Positions 48,121-61,200 of a stretch of 64,000 nt of DNA are shown here, piece after piece; position 1 is the first letter of the stretch; each line of letters begins with the position of its first letter. Made by a program: the position numbers and the translations under genes. The stretch is from assembly GCA_023159155.1 (NCBI GenBank), contig JAJNNX010000039.1, forward strand, positions 463,217 through 527,216. Direction: 5' to 3'. A model generated the notes under the pieces. The model saw only the letters and a program-made list of their open reading frames with translations, was not told where the DNA came from and ran no database searches. This DNA is from Ustulina deusta (taxonomy: Eukaryota > Ascomycota > Sordariomycetes > Xylariales > Xylariaceae).

Positions 48121-51100
48121 AATTTATATTAGTGCTTTAAATAGTAGAAATATTATATTTATTAGTAACTATAATATTTATATTGTTTTGCTAAATATAA
48201 TATTTGTTTTGTTATAGGTATTAATAAAAAAGTAATATTATTGTTATATTAACGCTAATTTTAGGCTAGTAGCCAATCTATTAAGTTTAATATAGTTGCT
48301 ATAATAGTTAGTGCTTTTGTAGATCTAATACTAAATATAACAAAATAGATTTTTGAAATTTTATAAAAAAAAAAGCAATAAAAAATAAAAGAAGCAAAGC
48401 TTATTTATATAAATAGACTAGTATATAACTTTATATTTTGTTTTTTTTATTGTAGCTATATTAGTTTATAATAAATATATTTAATAATAAGTATGCTTTA
48501 TTATTTAAAAAAATACTTTTAAATATATAAAAAAAGTACTATTATTTATTTTATAATAAGTAGCTATAGTAATATATATATATTTTTTTTAGTTATTTAT
48601 ATATTATTTTTATAGTAGTTTTTTTATTATTATTATAGTAGCTAAGCTTAGTAGTATATGCTTTATTTATAGCTATATATTTATTATTTTTAATATAGTT
48701 TTTTAAAAAAGTAAAATAGGTATAATAAATATAATATATTTTTTATTAGTATATATAGTCAACTTATAATTTTTAAAAAATAAAAGTTTTTTAAAATAAA
48801 TATAATATATTTGTTGCTTTATATATATATTTTTTGTTTTATTTTTAGTTTAGTTATTTTAATAAGTTTTTTTTTTTATATAAGCAATATTGCGCTTTTT
48901 ATATTTTTTATTTAGTTAATAATATTATTAGCTTTATATTTATTAACTAAGTTGAACATTAATAGTTTTAGTTTTTTTTTTTAAAGTTTTAGTTATATTT
49001 GCTATTTTATTTTTTTTATTTAATAATATATTTAACTAAAGGTTTGTTATTTAAAAATTAGATTTTTTTTTAAAAAGTTTCTTTTAATTTTTTAGTAATT
49101 TTTAGTCTTTTTAATAATAATTAGGCCTAGTAAAAAAACTTCTTTATTAAAAAAGGTTTTTTTTTGTTTAGGTTTATAAGCTATATAACTAAAACTATAA
49201 AATAAACGTACTAGCTACTAAAAAAGTTAAGTTTATATATTAATAACTTTATTTTTTTAATAATTTTAAAAAGTCTTATTTTTATTAGTAATTATTTTTG
49301 TTTAAGTTTATTAAATAAATAATAACTTTTATACAATCTAAAATAAATTGTATTATTTTTATTAAAAATTATTAGTATATATTTATTATCATATTTTTTT
49401 TTAATAATTATATTAGCTATATTTATTAAATGTTTAGCTTTTTAAGTATATTTTGTTTTTAATATTTTTATTGCTTTATTATTAGCTTTTGTACTTTTTT
49501 TTAATTTAAAATATTTATAATAGAGTATAACGAAAATTATAGTACTAATTAGTTTAGTAATTTTTTAATTATTATTAATAATATATTATTTAGGTAGTAT
49601 TATAGTACTAGTAATAATTTGGTTAAAAAAATATTTAGATTAGTAGTTATATAAAACCTAATAGCTATTTTAATAATTTAGGTTTTTTTTTTAAAAACCT
49701 ATTTATTTAAAAATAATAAGTTATTAAAAAGAAAAGTTTAATATTTAATATATTATAAATTTCTTTCTAAACTTTGCTAATAAATTTTAGGTTTTTATTA
49801 CTAATAATAATTATTAATAATATTTTTGTTTAGTTTTTTGCTATATATTTTTTATGTTTTAATATTAAAAGCAATTTTTTGTTAGCTTTATATAATATAG
49901 TTACTAATATATTAAAATAGTTATATTTTTTTATATTTTAAAAAGAATTTTTAGATTTTACTAGTAGTATATTTATAATGAAATCTATAATAATAATATA
50001 ATAAAAAATAGCTAGTATTTTAATTAGTATTAATTTTTTTAATAATAATTATTTATTAATTTAGTTTTTTTTATATATTATATAATAAATTATAAATTAA
50101 TATATATTCTAATGTTTATTTAAAAAAATATATATTTTATAAGTTATATAGTATATGTTTTATATTAAAATAGTAACGTTTATTATATATAAATTTAAAA
50201 ATATTTTTAATATAGTTTTTTAAGATATATAAAGATTATTTTTTGTTATAACTAATATAAAAAAAAAAAATTATTATTAAATAAAAAGAGGGCTATTATA
50301 CTTTTTTAGTATTTAGTTAGTTTAGTAATAGGGCTATTTAGCTTTTTATTTATTTTTGCTTTTTTTTGTTTTGTTTTTTTTAAAATAAGATATTTTTTAT
50401 TTAGTTATATCTAGTATTACTATTATATTTTTAGGTTATTTTTTTAAAACTTATTATTAATTACTAAGGTTAATATAAAAAAGTTTATTATAATTTTATT
50501 TTTTTTAGTAAAGTATGCTTAATAAATATTATTTTTTTAAATATTATCTAATATATTTAATTTATTCTTTTTAGTTTTTTTTGTTCTTTTAGCTTTTATA
50601 GTAATTTAAAAAGCATGTTTAGTATTATATTTAGTATTTTTAATATATACTAAATTTTAAACTAAAATTAAAAAAAATAATTAGTTATATTAGTAAATCT
50701 TAGGTTAGTTTTATTTAAATTTATAATATATAATAAAATATATATTACTATTTTTTTAGTTAGTGTATAGTTTATTAGTATATTTACTAGTTATATATTT
50801 AATTAGATTATTTTTTATAGTTTTTTATATATTTAAATTATTACTACTATTTTTTTTTTAATTTAGATTTTTTTTTAATATTACTAGTAAGCTTAAACAA
50901 AAATATAATTAGGTTAATTTTTATTACTAAAATATTTCGGCTTAGTATTAATATATTGTTTTATTTATTTTTTAGTTAAAAAACTATTAATTTATAGGTT
51001 TTTTTATAAATATTTATTTAAAAAAAAAAAGCTCATCCAGTTTATAATAATAAATAATATATTATATATATAAATATTTTTATAATGCTTTTTAGTTTTT

Positions 51101-52530
51101 GTTTTTTTTTGTTAGTTTAAAAATAACTTTAAAAATAAAGCTTTATTTTACTAGTTTAAACTTTTTAATAAATAAATCTCTTTTTTTCTTTTTTAAGCTA
51201 ATAAATCGGGGTTTTTTATTATAATACTTTATTTTTATAATCAAACTAAATTATTTTGCAATATAGCTAACTAGCTATTCTAGTATATATTTTTAAAGCT
51301 TAAAAAATACATAATATTTTTAGTTTTTTAAATATTTTAATTTTATTATTTATTTTAGTAATACTTTTGCTATTAATATTATACCCTAGTAACTATACTA
51401 ATAATAAAATAGCACAAAATTTTAAAGTATTAATATAAACTTTTGTTTTATTAAAAATATTTATTACTATTTTTATATATTTTATATAAAAATTAAAATT
51501 ATTACTAAAAATAATTATATTATTAATATAAACTTATATAAAAATATAGTACATAAAGAATAGGCAGTTCATAAACTTTTATATAAATATTAATAAGTTC
51601 TTAAATCTTATTAATACTATATTTAATTTTTTTAAAACTTTAAAAGCTAATAATAATTATTTTATTATAATATTTAAAATATATTAGTAGTTAAAAAAAA
51701 AAGCTTAATATATTAAGTAATATAAACTAAAGTTTACTAACTATATTTTTAATTATATTGTTTTAGCTAGGTAGCAAATATATATTTAGTATTATAATTT
51801 TTGTTTAATAGTTGCAGATCTACTACTAGTTAACCTTTTTTAGTACTATTAATTATTTTTTAAATAATAAAAATAAACCAAGCAATTAGGGTAGGTTTGT
51901 TTATAAACATAAGTTTTTTTTAAATATATATTTTATTATATTTAATATTAAAAAACCTATAATTTTTAATACTTAATAAGTATGCCCTAATAGTTTTAAG
52001 CTAATCTTACTATTTATTTATTAGGTCTACCCGTATTTTTTAATTATTTAATATAAATATAATACCTTTGTTGCAAAAAATATTATATTTATTAAGCACT
52101 TTATAGATTTTTTCCGCTTATAATATATTATTTATTATTATAGTTATTCTAGCTATTAATCTAATTATAAGTATATTTATTAGTTTTATTATCTTATAAA
52201 ATAGTATATTTGTTTTTATAATTAATATAGTTAAATTGTTTGTTTATTTTTTTCTAAAAATATGTATGCTTTTTAAGCTTTTTTTTCTGTTTAGATATAT
52301 TACTATTTTTGTTTAGTTTTTTTAGTTCGTATTATTTTCCTAATAATTTATAATATTTGCCTAGTTAATAACTTAAGCAATTTTATTTTTTTAATACTTA
52401 AAAATAGTTTTTAGTTTTTTATTTTTTTGCATTATAATCGGCTAGATATATAGGTTATAAACTATATTTCTTTTAATAAATATTTATTTAGTGTTATATT
52501 ATAAGCTGTGCTTTATTTTTTTTTAAAGTA
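41261..52530. repeat. RIP-type A/T block, T-rich on the plus strand
   Basis: Same composition and strand bias as 26.7-34.0 kb, so the LTR element may sit inside older minus-oriented elements. A less extreme island at about 46,485-46,690 carries ACCTCCTCC and CCTATCCTAGG; I found no second copy. TTA microsatellites occur at about 47,735-47,770 and 48,088-48,119. No coding sequence. Confidence 0.7.
48088..48119. repeat. TTA trinucleotide microsatellite
   Basis: About ten uninterrupted TTA units; a shorter ATT run lies near 47,740-47,770. Confidence 0.75.
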
Positions 52531-52940
52531 GTATAGCTTTGCTATTAAAGAAGAACGGGGCAACTCAACACTAAAAATGACTAAAAACAACAAAAACAAA
52601 CTAAAGCGCTTGCTACTAAAGAACTAATATAAAATGCTATGTGGATAAAATAAGTGTTGCTTTAAGAAGTTCGAAAGCTTTTATAGCTATTCGAACTTCT
52701 AAATATAGCTAAAGATCGGCCGGTTCGGGCCGCAAGCGGCCCAAATATAACTAATATAACAGTTAGTACAGTCTTAGCAAAACTACAGTCTTAGCAAGAC
52801 CTGCAAGAACTCAAGACCTATATAGCAATAAGATAAAAAGTCTATAAATAAACCAACCCATAACTCTATAGCTATATATACAAAGTCTATATCTACTCAC
52901 TTTATAAACTCTAACTTTTTTTTTTTTTTTTTTTTTTTAG
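52531..52940. other. Near-normal-GC island with two hairpins
   Basis: Contains 11-bp arms AGAAGTTCGAA (52665-52675) / complement (52690-52700) with a 14-base loop, and GGGCCGC-AA-GCGGCCC (52727-52742). It ends in a run of about 20 T at 52916-52938. A CTCAACACTA near 52566-52575 resembles the LTR terminus seen at 41.26 kb. Strand bias switches from T-rich to A-rich here, so it may be the terminus, LTR or 5' region of a separate element. No second copy in the window. Confidence 0.45.
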
Positions 52941-55900
52941 TTTAAAATCTTTATTTATAATATTAATAATCTAACTATAAAAACTTTATTTAACTAATTA
53001 TAATACTACTTTAAGCTTACTAATTATTTATTAATAAATATTTAATAAATATATATTTTTTATTTTGCTATAGTTAGCAAAATATAAATAAACTTTTTTT
53101 TTTAGTTATATATTTAATATAAAAAATTATATATTTTATAATATAAACTTAATTTTAATATAACTTTAATAAAACTTTTAATTTTTATATTATTTAAAAA
53201 TTAATAATTTATATAAAATTTAACTTTAAATATTTTTATTTTATTTCTAGTTTTTAAATAATTAAAATAACTTTAATTTTTAAATATAGATAATTTTTTA
53301 TTATTAAATAATTTTAAAATCTTTTTTTTTATAAAAAAAAAAAATTTAAGCACTAGACTTTTTTATAAATATTTTAAATAAACTAATATTTAAAAAAGAA
53401 TTTAAAAAAATTTAAAAATTAAAACTTAAAAAAATAAAGTTTAAACTAAAACTAAAACAACTTAAAATAAATAATATATTTAAAAATATATTAAAAAATA
53501 TTATAGCTATATAGGCCTATAATTTTATATTAGTTCTAGCAAAACTTTTTTAATAAATAAAAAAATAAAACATTAATTTTTTAATATGTTTACTTTAATA
53601 CTTTTAAAAAATAATTATGATTTAATAATAAAAAATATATTTAAAAATATTAATTTTAAACTTTTTAGTTTTATTACTTTATTTGTTTTTTATTTTATTA
53701 ATTTATTTTTTAGTATTTTAAACCCTATTTATACTAAAAAAGCTAAAATATAAAAAATTAATCTTAATAAATTTATAAAAAATAAAACTTTATTTAATAA
53801 ATAGGTTTATAAATCAATAAAAAAACTAAATAAAAATATTACTATATTTTAAACTAAAAATAGCTAACTTTAATATATTATAAACTAATTAAAAAAATAT
53901 ACTAAAAAATTAATAAAAATAGATATTTATTTAATTAAAAAACTATTTAATAATATTACTAATATAATTTATTATAATTTTAATTAAATAACTATTATTT
54001 ATAAAATATTTTAAGCTTATATATATAAAACAAATAAAAATATTAATAAGTTTATTTTTATATTTAATAGTTTAGCTTAAAAATACTAATTTATTAAATT
54101 ATAATAAAAATATAAATTATAGAACTATTTTTATATAAACTTAAAAAAAAATTTATATAAAGCTTTTATAAATTTAAATATTTTTTATAAATTATTTATT
54201 AATAAAATTATTAAATTAATATATAATATTAAACAAGTTTATAAAAACTATTAATAAATTAAACTTATTAGTTTAATTAAATAAAAATCTATTTTAAATA
54301 ATAAAACTTGCTTTATTTATAATAAAAATTTTTTTTTATTAATTAACTATTTTAATTAAAAGCGTAAAGTTTTAAATATTTAACTAATAAAAAAAGTCTA
54401 TAATAAACATAGCTCTAATTGTTTATTTAATTTAAAAAATAAATAAAACTAATAAAAATCTTTTTATTAATTTTTTTATTTATTTTAGCTAAAATATATA
54501 ATTAAAACAAATTAATTATTTTTAAAATATTTACTTAATTATAAATTAATAATATTAAAATAAAAACTTTAGTTTTATATAATACTAAAACTTATATTTT
54601 TTTAATAATTAGCTATAAATTTATATAATAAATTAAATAATAATTAAAAATAAAAATAGTTTATTTAATTAAACTTTAAAAGTTTTATAACTATTAAAAC
54701 AAAATAATTAATAAAATTTATAAATATTTAATATATATTATAAAAATTAATAATTAATAATTTAAAAACAAAATATTTTAAATTATTAATTTTAGTTATA
54801 ATATTATTATTAATATTAAATAATTAATAAAACAAAATATTTTAATAAAAACCTAAAAATAATAATTAGTCTAATTAAATAATTTATTTTTATTAGTTTA
54901 ATTTTTGCTAATAATTATAATTAAACTTTTTAATTATAAATAATAAAATATAAACTTAAAAATATAAAAAAATACTAATTAATATTATTAAATATAAAAA
55001 CAATTTTTTAAAAATATAAAAATTATTTTAGAAATAACTAAAACTAAAAAAATATAAAAAAAACTTAAAACTTTTAAACCTAAAACAAAAAAAGTCTATA
55101 TAATAATTTTTAAAAAAAAAAAAACTAAACTATTATTAAAAAATTTATATAAAACTTTTAAAATTATTTTTATTAAAATAAATAAAAATAACTAGCTAAA
55201 AAAACTTTAAAAAAACTTATTATAATTAAGTTTATAATACTTAAAAATAACTATATTAAGCTATTTAAAAATAATTTAAAAATAATTAATATTTTATAAA
55301 AAAAAACTTAAATTAATTAAATAATACTATAAAAAACTTTTAATAATAAACAAATCTTATTTTTAAAAAAAAAAAAACTTGAAATATATAAAATTAATAT
55401 AAAACTTTTTATTTTTTTAATTATTATATTTAAAAAGATTTTTTTTAAAAAAAAAATCTAAATTTTTATTATTATTATAACTAAAATTTAATATAATATT
55501 AAAACTTAATAATAAAAAATATATTTTTAAGTTTTATTAATATTAAATATTTATATAATTTATTTTATTTTAAAAAAAAGTTTATAAATAAATTACTAGT
55601 TATAAATTTTATTAAATAAAATATAAACTTAAATATTATTTTTGTTCTATTTATATTTAAACTTAGATTAATTAAATATAAATTTATAATTAATTATTAA
55701 TAAAAAAACATATATTTAAAAAACTAAATTATACTAGCTTTAAATATTAATAGTATTATATTTAATTATTATAATACTGTTTATTTTATAAAACTAACTA
55801 TTATTAAAACTTTTTATTAATTACTATTAATTATAAAATTATACTATTTTACTTTTTTTTAAACTTACAAAAAATAATACTAAACCTATTATAAAAAAGT

Positions 55901-58008
55901 AATTTATTGCTTATATTAAGCTAAATATTAAAAAAACATTAAAAAATCTTATTTTAATATATTTATTATTAATTACTTAGAAATAATTATAAAAACTAGA
56001 GTAAAAATCAGAATTAATTTTATAAAAATCTAAGCAATCCTAAATTAGGATTTTAATAATTTTAAAAATATTAAATTAATCTCGTTATTTTTTAGGTTTT
56101 ATAATTATGTTTGTATATTTATTTATTATATTAGTAAAATTACTGCTTTTTTAAATTAACTATTAAAAAAAAATAAGCTGTTTATAATAAGACTAGAATA
56201 AAAATAAGCTTTTAAATATATAAAACTACTAATATATAAAATATTTATTTTAGCTTTTTTTAAGCCCGGCTAACTAATATAAATAAAAACAAATACTTTA
56301 TATAATATAACAAAAAAAGTTATTTAGCAGCAATAAAAAAATATAACCTAAAAGTTCATAAAATATTTTTTTAAAACAATAATACTAATTAAATAAATTT
56401 ATTTAATTTAAAACTATAAACTTTTAGTAATAATACAAACTTTAAAATATTACTACCTAAAACTTTTTAAAACTAAATTTTTTATAATAACTAATTATTA
56501 AGCTTTATTATATTTTTTAAATAAATAGATTTTATTAATATAACAAATATACTAAGCTAACTTTTTATTAAACTTTAATATTATTTTTTAATATTAATTA
56601 AAACAAAAAAATATAATAGCTAATACTTTATTAAAAAAAATAACTAAGTTTTTTATAATTAAAGCTAAAAAAACAAAAAAAAAACAAATAGTATTAATTC
56701 TATTTAACAAAATACTAAGTTCTATATTAACTATAGACCTTTTATTTAATATTTTTTAAAAAACTAACCTAGTAAACATAATTAAACAAAAAGACTAGCT
56801 ATAAAATCTAAAAAATAAAAACAAAAAACTATAAATACTTACAGTTATTTTAAATAAAACTATTTTTTTATATATAGCTTTAATTTAAAAAACTTATATA
56901 TTTTTAATTACTATATACTAAAATTAATATAAAACAATTAAAATTTTAAAACAAAAATATTATTAGTTTTATTTAAAATATAATTATAAAAAAAACAAAA
57001 TATTATAAAACAAAACTTTTAGTTTTTTTTACTTATTATTTATACTAGCTATAATATAATAATATATAATAATAAATAATAAAAATATATTATTTAACTA
57101 ATAAAATTATAATTATATATAAATATTTATAAACAAGTTTAGCTATCTAATTATAATTTTATTTAATAAAAAAATAAATATTATTAAATTATTAGTTATA
57201 TAATATTATAAAAATTTATAAAAAGTTTTTAATATACTAAATATTGCAGTAGGGCTGGTACGCGCATACAGGAGACAAGTCCTTAGTAATGGAATAAAAC
57301 ATATTCTCGGAAACCTTAGAAATTATAAAACAAAAGGTATAAAAAGCGCACGTTTTTATTCGAAGCTACAAAAAACTTCTTTTTTTTAGCAAGCACAAAC
57401 AAACAAACAATTAATATAAAATACTAGATAAGAATTAAAGATTTGTTTTTATTAATTAATTATTACGTTTTTATTTATATTTATATATTAAATTTTAACT
57501 TAATTTATATAAAGATCCGCAAATCAAAAAATATAGTCCAATATAAAACAATTAGATAAGTTTAGTTAGTTTTAGTATACAATACGCCGATTAAAAGCTT
57601 TACTTTATTTTATTAGTATTTTTAGTAAATCAACAAAAATTAATATTATTTAATGCTCTTTGGAGCACAACCTACAATTAGAAACTAATACTTCTAGCTA
57701 ATATACCTAACATATAAAGACTAACTATTAATTATGCTAATTAATCATATTTCTTTTAATAAATCCTTACATAAAGTTAAACTTTTAATATAATTTAATA
57801 ATATAATATAAAAATAATAAAAAACTAACCATAATAAAAATTAAATAAATATAAAGTATTAATAAAATTATTATTTTTAAAACAATTAACTATAAAAATA
57901 CCAATAGTACTACACCGTTTTTATTAAATCTATAAAAAAAACATAAAACCTAACTATAGTTTTATTAAAAAAGCTAATATATTTACTAAACTTAAATATA
58001 TATAAACT
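52941..58008. repeat. RIP-type A/T block, A-rich on the plus strand
   Basis: No genes. A exceeds T, the opposite of the preceding block. A short island of mixed composition at about 57,244-57,400 (GCAGTAGGGCTGGTACGCGC and following) and GCTCTTTGGAGCACAACC near 57,655 may be element ends. Dead mobile DNA is the best reading. Confidence 0.65.
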
Positions 58009-58221
58009 GTTGGATTAATCGTACGCAATTATGGACCCCTTCGTACGAAGGGGTCTAGCCAAGGGGGGTCTAGGCCAAGGGGTCCGGCCAGGGACCACCT
58101 CCCCATTTCCTTCCTTTCTCTCCTTCCTTTTGAGTGTGGCATATAGTGAATAGACTGTATTCCACCAACCTTGCAGGCATGTACTGCTGCCTTGGAAATA
58201 TGCAGTACACTCCATTCAAAC
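58009..58221. mobile_element. GC-rich 213-bp insertion flanked by ATAAACT, possible MITE
   Basis: Normal-GC segment inside pure A/T, bounded by direct repeats ATAAACT (58002-58008 and 58222-58228; an eighth base differs T/C). It starts GTTGGATTAATCG and ends CTCCATTCAAAC; the ends are only weakly inverted. It holds a perfect 22-bp palindrome (58034-58055, centre TTCGTACGAA) and repeated GGGGTCTAGCCAAGG-type words. It shows no RIP, as expected for a short or recent insertion. Short frames in it look non-coding. Confidence 0.5.
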
Positions 58222-61200
58222 ATAAACTTTTAATAAAAAACTTATAAAAATATTACACCGATTATATATACTTATATAGCAATAAAAACTATAAAACATT
58301 AAATAAAAAAATATTATTAAAACCTAAAAACTATTGTTCTATTTTTAAAACATTTATTATTTTGTTACTTCTATATATTAATAGTCCTAATTAGTAACCT
58401 AAAATAAATAACTTAAATATTCTAAAGCAACTATAAAACGTTAGGCTTTTTTTAATAAAGTTTATTCTAAATATTCTAATTATATATATACTTATTTTTA
58501 ATACTATATTAACTAATAATTAGATTAGTAAATACTAGCTAGCTAAACTTTTGATATTTATATAATTAGCTTTTAAAAGCACTACAGTTTTATATATTAT
58601 TAGTTTATTTATTTTTAATCTTACATTCTGCCCTTAGAACTAATTTAATAAAAAAAACATAACTAAATAGTTTTATAAAATAAAAAAACTTTTTAAGTTA
58701 TATAAACTTCTATAAACTAAATAAATTAATTAATTATTATACTAAACAAAAACTATAATTAAAAAACATATAATCTAATATATTATTAGTTTTTATATTA
58801 ATTAAAATTAAACTATTATAAGCTTAAAACAAAAATATAAAACAATTAATCTTAAACAAACCTAATTATAAAAAAAATAACTTACTAAGCTTCTTTTAAG
58901 CATTAAAACAACTTTTTAAAATTATGCTTAATTTTTTTTTAAACATATAACTTTAGTTAATAAACTTAGCTAAAAAATCTTTTTAATACTTAAAAAGTTT
59001 TACTTATATAACTTAATCAAATTAATCCTTTTTAATTATTTTAAAAGCATTTTTAACAAATATAAAATTACTAAAAATAACTTATAACAAAAAGAATATA
59101 CTAATACTATAAATATTTTTAAACAATAAACCAACTTAAAATCTTTTTTTTAGTTATAAACAGTAATATTAAGTTTTTTAAACAATACTACTAACTTAAA
59201 ACTATTACTAAATATATTTTTTTATTTTATTTAACAAACTATATAAGTATAACTATTCTAAGCTTTGCTAGTTATTTAACTAACCTAGCTACTTATAAAT
59301 ACCTTTTTTATTATGCTTTTAATAGTCTATATATATATAAACCTAATAATTAAATAATTAATAGCTAAAATAAAAAGCTTTTCTATTTATAATACTTAAA
59401 TAACTAAAGCAATAACTAAAATAATATAATTACTAACTAACTAAAATTAATATTATATTTTTTTTAGTTAAATATTTTACTAAAAAATCAGCTAGCAAAA
59501 CAAGCAGTAATATAAAAATAGCTAATTTAAAGCTTATACTACTTAAGTATAACAATTAAACCTTTAAAAATATAACTAATTAAGTAACTAGAATAACTTT
59601 AAAAACACTAGTAACAATCTGTATAAATATTAGTTTTATAAAACTAAAGATTATATATAATAAAGCTATAAATTAAAAAAAAAACAAAAAATTTTAAAGC
59701 TTTATATAAAAAATATAACTTTAAAGCTTAATATATTAGTTTATTATATATACTTTAATATATTTGTTTGTTTATAATTAACTTAAATAAAATATTAAAA
59801 AATAAAAATAAAAATAAATTTATACCTTTAGTTTTAATATAGATTTATTATAACTACTTTAATAAATACCTTTTAGTAGCTCTAATAGTTTATAAAGCTT
59901 TATATAAATTTAATTACGTTTTAGAAAATCTAAATTTTAAAAATAAAACCTAATTATAAAACCTAAAACTTAGCAAAAATAAAAACATTTTAAACAACCT
60001 AGCTTAACTTTAAAATAAGATTTTAAGCTAACTTAGTTTTTATAAAATAATAAAAGCTTAATATTCTAGCTAAAAAAAACTATCTAGAATTCTAATATAA
60101 TAAATAATAAAAATACTAAAATAAGCAAAAATTTATAATATTAAAAGCAATTAATCAAATTACTTTTTTAAATAATTTAGTAGTGCTTATAGTTCTAAAC
60201 CTTATTAATATATTTAATATATAAACTTATACAAAAGCTATAATAACAAAAAAAAAACGCTTAAATAAAAAAAACAATACTACGCTTAAAACTTATAATA
60301 TTATTTAACTTTACGAAATAATTAGCGCTATAATAAGTATAAATACTAATTAGTAAGTATTTTTATTTATTTTAAAAATAAAAAAACGCTAAGTATTTTT
60401 TAATAAAATTAATAATTTGTTTAAAACTAAAATAAAGTTAACTTAAAAAAAACTACTAAGTTTATTTCTTAATATATTAAAATTACTTATAGTATAAGCC
60501 CTTAAAACAGAACAAATATTAAGCAAAAAAACAATTAAATTAAATCAACTAAATAAACCTAAGTTTAAAACAAATAATTAATAAATACTAGATATACTTA
60601 TTTTAAAAGTTAATAATATATATGTAACGCTATAAAAATTTATAAAAAAAGTTTATAAAACTTTTTAAACAAATATATTTTTATAAAACATAAAAAACTA
60701 TATAAAAGCTATATTTAAAATTATAGTAAAAATTAAAAAATTACTAAAAAGTTTATTAATTATTAAACTTTTTAATATTAACGCTTAATTATATATTTTA
60801 ATAAAAAGTTATATTAAAAATAACTAATTTTTTATAATTAATATTTAAATAATTTAAAATAAATATTTTACTAAACTAAAAGTACTTCTATAATTATATA
60901 AAAAAATATATATAAACTATTTTTATATATATAGTTCTAAATAAAAAAGCAGCTATTTTTTTATTTTTAGGAATAAACTTTTTAAAAATTACAAACTATG
61001 TTTTTTATTTTAAAAATTTAGTTCTAATAGCTATATTTATTTTTAATAATATATATATTATTACTCCTACAACTCTATCTATCTAATTATATTTTTATAA
61101 CAAATTAGTAATTAGAGCTATAAAAAACTAATAGCTATTTATATATAAAGAATTGCTATAAATAACTATAATTAGTTTTTAATTAATATTTAAATCTTAT

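Noticed and set aside
58015..58223. Two overlapping minus-strand frames of about 65 codons
   Set aside because: They only reflect the GC-rich island; no family, start context or splice support, and the sequence is repeat-like.
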